Assembly: GCA_905182565.1 (NCBI GenBank)
Contig: CAJJCB010000013.1
Span: 1 to 56,841 of the forward strand
Reading direction: 5' to 3'
Source: Acidimicrobiaceae bacterium
Lineage (GTDB): Bacteria > Actinomycetota > Acidimicrobiia > Acidimicrobiales > Poriferisodalaceae
DNA: 56,841 nucleotides
Shown: in pieces, positions 54,754 through 56,841 of the stretch
Layout: each line of letters starts with the position of its first letter
Position numbering within the stretch: position 1 is the first letter of the stretch
Notes under the pieces: model-generated
What the model was told of the DNA's origin: nothing
Seen by the model: only the letters and a program-made list of their open reading frames with translations
Databases searched by the model: none
Program-made: the position numbers and the translations under genes

Positions 54754-55965
54754 ATGAAATTTGGAATGCTTTACGAACTTCAACTACCGAAACCATGGGA
54801 TCAGGAATCCGAACTCAGGCTTATTAACGAAGCTACCGAGCAAATAATTTTAGCTGACCAAATCGGCATCGACCATGCCTGGGCTGTCGAGCACCATTTC
54901 CTCGAAGAATACTCTCATTGTTCAGCCTCTGATGTTTTCCTTGCTTCTCTAGCAGCGCAAACAAAACGTATTCGAATCGGGCTCGGAATCCGTCAAGTTA
55001 TTCCTAACTACAACCACCCATCTCGAACAGCGGAAACCGTAGCAATGCTCGACCTTGTCTCAGGAGGGCGAGCAGAGTTTGGAATCGGAGAAGGGGCGAC
55101 GAGGCTTGAGCTTCATGGTTACGACATTAACGCTCGTCGCAAAAGAGAACTTTCTTTAGAAGCCGCCGAGCAGATCGCCAACATGATGGTGATGCAACCT
55201 TATCCGGGCTACGAAGGTGAGGGATTCTCGATGCCGTGTAGGAATGTTGTTCCAAAGCCGTTGCAAAAACCACACCCACCTATGTGGATCGCTTGCACTA
55301 ACAGAGGGACCATCGAAGTAGCAGCACGTAACGGCTTAGGCGCTCTTGCGTTTAGTTTCGTTGATCCTGATGAGGCCAAGACTTGGGCTGACACTTATTA
55401 CGACATCATTAAGAGCGATGAGTGCATTCCAATTGGGCATACCGTTAATGCTAACTTGGCGATGGTCGCTGGCTTCTCTCTTCATGAAGACCCTAGGGAA
55501 GCTATGCGGCGAGGACAAGATGGTTTTCAGTTTTTCCGTTATGCCGTCAATGCTCTAGTGGCCAACGAAACTCGACCAGGGCGCAGTAACTTGTGGGGCG
55601 AATATGAGGAGCTCCGAGGGGAAGACCTTCCTTTGATTGGAGCACCCGGGATAGGAACCCCTGATGATTACACGGCATTAGTTAAAGACTTTGAATCAGC
55701 TGGCGTTGATCAAGTCATATTTTTGCAACAAGGTGGAAAGAACGAACATAAACATATTTGTGAGAGTCTTGAGCTTTTTGCGGAGAAAGTACTTCCCGAA
55801 TTTGCGCCTACTCGCGATGAACGAGTCGCAGCAAAAGATGCTGAGCTAGCGCCTTACATAACCGCAGCGTTAGCTAGAAAAGAATACATGCAGCCGCTAG
55901 CCGAGGATGAAATTCCAATTGTTTCGCCTTCCCAGGCTCGTGAATCTTTCTATGTAAAACAATAA
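54754..55965 (+). CDS. LLM-class flavin-dependent oxidoreductase
   Basis: A 403-residue luciferase-like enzyme, closest in pattern to bacterial luciferase-like monooxygenases such as those annotated 'LLM class, alkane/limonene'. DHAWAVEHHFLEEYSHCSASDVFLASLAAQTKRIRIGLGIRQVIPNYNHPSRTAETVAMLDLVSGGRAEFGIGEGA is the FMN-binding core. GAGGGGA precedes the ATG. It is not closely similar to the LLM gene next to it. A role in terpenoid or alkane oxidation is one inference from such families, not from this sequence. Confidence 0.85.
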   Translation: MKFGMLYELQLPKPWDQESELRLINEATEQIILADQIGIDHAWAVEHHFLEEYSHCSASDVFLASLAAQTKRIRIGLGIRQVIPNYNHPSRTAETVAMLDLVSGGRAEFGIGEGATRLELHGYDINARRKRELSLEAAEQIANMMVMQPYPGYEGEGFSMPCRNVVPKPLQKPHPPMWIACTNRGTIEVAARNGLGALAFSFVDPDEAKTWADTYYDIIKSDECIPIGHTVNANLAMVAGFSLHEDPREAMRRGQDGFQFFRYAVNALVANETRPGRSNLWGEYEELRGEDLPLIGAPGIGTPDDYTALVKDFESAGVDQVIFLQQGGKNEHKHICESLELFAEKVLPEFAPTRDERVAAKDAELAPYITAALARKEYMQPLAEDEIPIVSPSQARESFYVKQ

Positions 55966-56071
55966 ATTGCACACTCTGAGAAGTTTTAAGTGTGTATCTG
56001 GCGTCTATTCCCGTAGCCTTTAAGTAGACGAAGTCGACAGCGGCTTCAATTTTATATATGAGGAGGGCCCA

Positions 56072-56272
56072 GTGGCCCAAGGTACTGTGAAGTTTTTCAA
56101 CTCAGAGAAGGGCTTCGGTTTCATTTCTCGAGATGATGGCGAAGACGTTTTCGTACATTATTCAAATATTGAGGGGGACGGTTACCGTTCCCTTGAAGAA
56201 GGCCAGGCCGTTTCTTTCGATATTGGTCCTGGACGTAAAGGCGATGAAGCTCAGAACGTAAGAGCTGTATAA
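56072..56272 (+). CDS. Cold-shock protein
   Basis: A 66-residue OB-fold protein with the RNP motifs [21 protein letters not shown], the RNA-binding face of CspA-type proteins. The start is GTG at 56072 with AGGAGG right before it. It acts as an RNA chaperone in the cytoplasm. The 106-base upstream region has two hairpins (CACACT/AGTGTG near 55969-55997 and CGTCTA/TAGACG near 56000-56030) that could be a leader structure, as in cold-shock mRNAs. A strong terminator follows. Confidence 0.95.
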   Translation: MAQGTVKFFNSEKGFGFISRDDGEDVFVHYSNIEGDGYRSLEEGQAVSFDIGPGRKGDEAQNVRAV

Positions 56273-56299
56273 CCTGAACAACAATTAGCTACGAATACG

Positions 56300-56344
56300 A
56301 CCGGTAGAGCTTACTTAGTTTAGCTCTACCGGTTGCTTCGTTTG
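56300..56344. terminator. Bidirectional terminator after the cold-shock gene
   Basis: ACCGGTAGAGCT (56300-56311) pairs perfectly with AGCTCTACCGGT (56322-56333) over a 10-base loop; the plus side continues TGCTTCGTTTGTTATTT. It lies between the convergent cold-shock and hydrolase genes, so it probably serves both. Confidence 0.8.
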
Positions 56345-56841
56345 TTATTTAAGTCTTTTTTCGAGCCAGGCATTTATGTCTTGGCGAGCTTTCCGCGCTA
56401 CAGCGGCTTTTCCAGCGAACCCGTCAAATCCATGTGGAGCTCCTGAATAAACATGCAGTTCTGTATCGACTCCGCACTGGTTCAATCTTTGGGCGTAAAG
56501 AATATCTTCGTCGGCGAAACCATCTAAGGTTCCGACCATTATATACGTCGGTGGTAGCCCGGAAAGATCATTTTCTCGTGATGGGGCAGCGTAAGTTGGA
56601 ACGTCATTCGTTCCAAATAGATTCCCTAGATAAGAACGCCATCCGAATTCGTTGGACTCAGGGTTCCATATAGGTACGTCCCAGTTCGCAGTAACCGAAG
56701 TGCGTTTGTCATCAAGCATTGGGTAAATGAGCAGTTGGTAGTCAACGCTCATTTCAGCTCGGTCCCGCACAAGTAGACCAAGAGCAGCAGCTAAGCCAGC
56801 TCCGGCGCTCGGCCCACCGATTCCTATCCGGGTACTATCTA
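56345..56841 (-). CDS. HSL-like alpha/beta hydrolase, cut by the window end
   Basis: The C-terminal ~165 residues of a hydrolase running past the window end on the minus strand. IGIGGPSAGAGLAAALGLL holds the G-x-S-x-G nucleophile elbow, LPPTYIMVGTLDGFADED the acid Asp and YSGAPHGFDGFAG the catalytic His, the hormone-sensitive lipase family C-terminal pattern. The frame is open to the last base, so the N-terminal part lies outside the window. Probably a carboxylesterase. Confidence 0.8.
   Translation of the reverse strand, partial: DSTRIGIGGPSAGAGLAAALGLLVRDRAEMSVDYQLLIYPMLDDKRTSVTANWDVPIWNPESNEFGWRSYLGNLFGTNDVPTYAAPSRENDLSGLPPTYIMVGTLDGFADEDILYAQRLNQCGVDTELHVYSGAPHGFDGFAGKAAVARKARQDINAWLEKRLK

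Overview
The window looks like a chromosomal segment of a free-living, probably marine actinobacterium, most likely an Acidimicrobiia-type lineage. This is inferred from gene content, not from a marker phylogeny. The signs are four luciferase-like F420/FMN monooxygenases, several class III CoA-transferase, acyl-CoA ligase and hotdog genes, TIGR03084- and TIGR03617-like proteins, a PtpB-like phosphatase, many apparent leaderless starts (TANNNT 5-7 nt before ATG/GTG), and DMSP-lyase-like, TauD and phytanoyl-dioxygenase genes. No rRNA, tRNA, CRISPR array or complete mobile element is visible.

Layout. 1-8.6 kb is a loose accessory region: small conserved proteins, two non-heme Fe(II)/2-oxoglutarate dioxygenases, a MaoC hotdog, a TIGR03084 protein and a DMSP-lyase-like cupin. 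It also holds two paralogous genes, both absent from ordinary ORF calling, for ~40-residue peptides ending in QQLGPR(S/N)Y. Each has a shared upstream motif and its own hairpin plus terminator. 8.6-13.7 kb holds two divergent acyl-CoA ligases with a VOC protein and a CaiB-type CoA-transferase. 13.7-18.3 kb carries a membrane J-protein, a stop-truncated serine recombinase remnant, an exported repeat protein, a four-CxxC protein and release factor 3. 18.5-22 kb has an LLM oxidoreductase/thiolase-like pair and a Ppx/GppA gene. At 22.1 kb a Leu-rich leader peptide and two hairpins precede leuA, a leucine attenuator.

24-27.6 kb carries a hydrolase, a MurF-like ligase with an N-terminal membrane region and a D-Ala-D-Ala-ligase-like protein, suggesting cell-envelope peptide tailoring. 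27.6-33.8 kb is a TetR-controlled locus: the regulator diverges across a palindromic operator from a tight gene row encoding a fatty acyl reductase fused to a HAD domain, a LarA-like protein, a PlsC acyltransferase and a nitroreductase. 33.8-45.2 kb is rich in central metabolism: mitochondrial-type aconitase, carboxyltransferase with a LysR regulator, citrate synthase, acyl-CoA dehydrogenase and class I fumarase. 45.4-56.8 kb returns to accessory metabolism: VOC, PhyH, enoyl-CoA hydratase, SsuD-like and two further LLM enzymes, MFS transporter, DEAD-box helicase, cold-shock protein and a hydrolase cut by the window end.

The most interesting signals are the twin micropeptide genes, the reductase/LarA/PlsC locus, the overlapping mutually exclusive inverted repeats before 51441, and an ~88-bp dispersed repeat (138-226 and 10797-10883).
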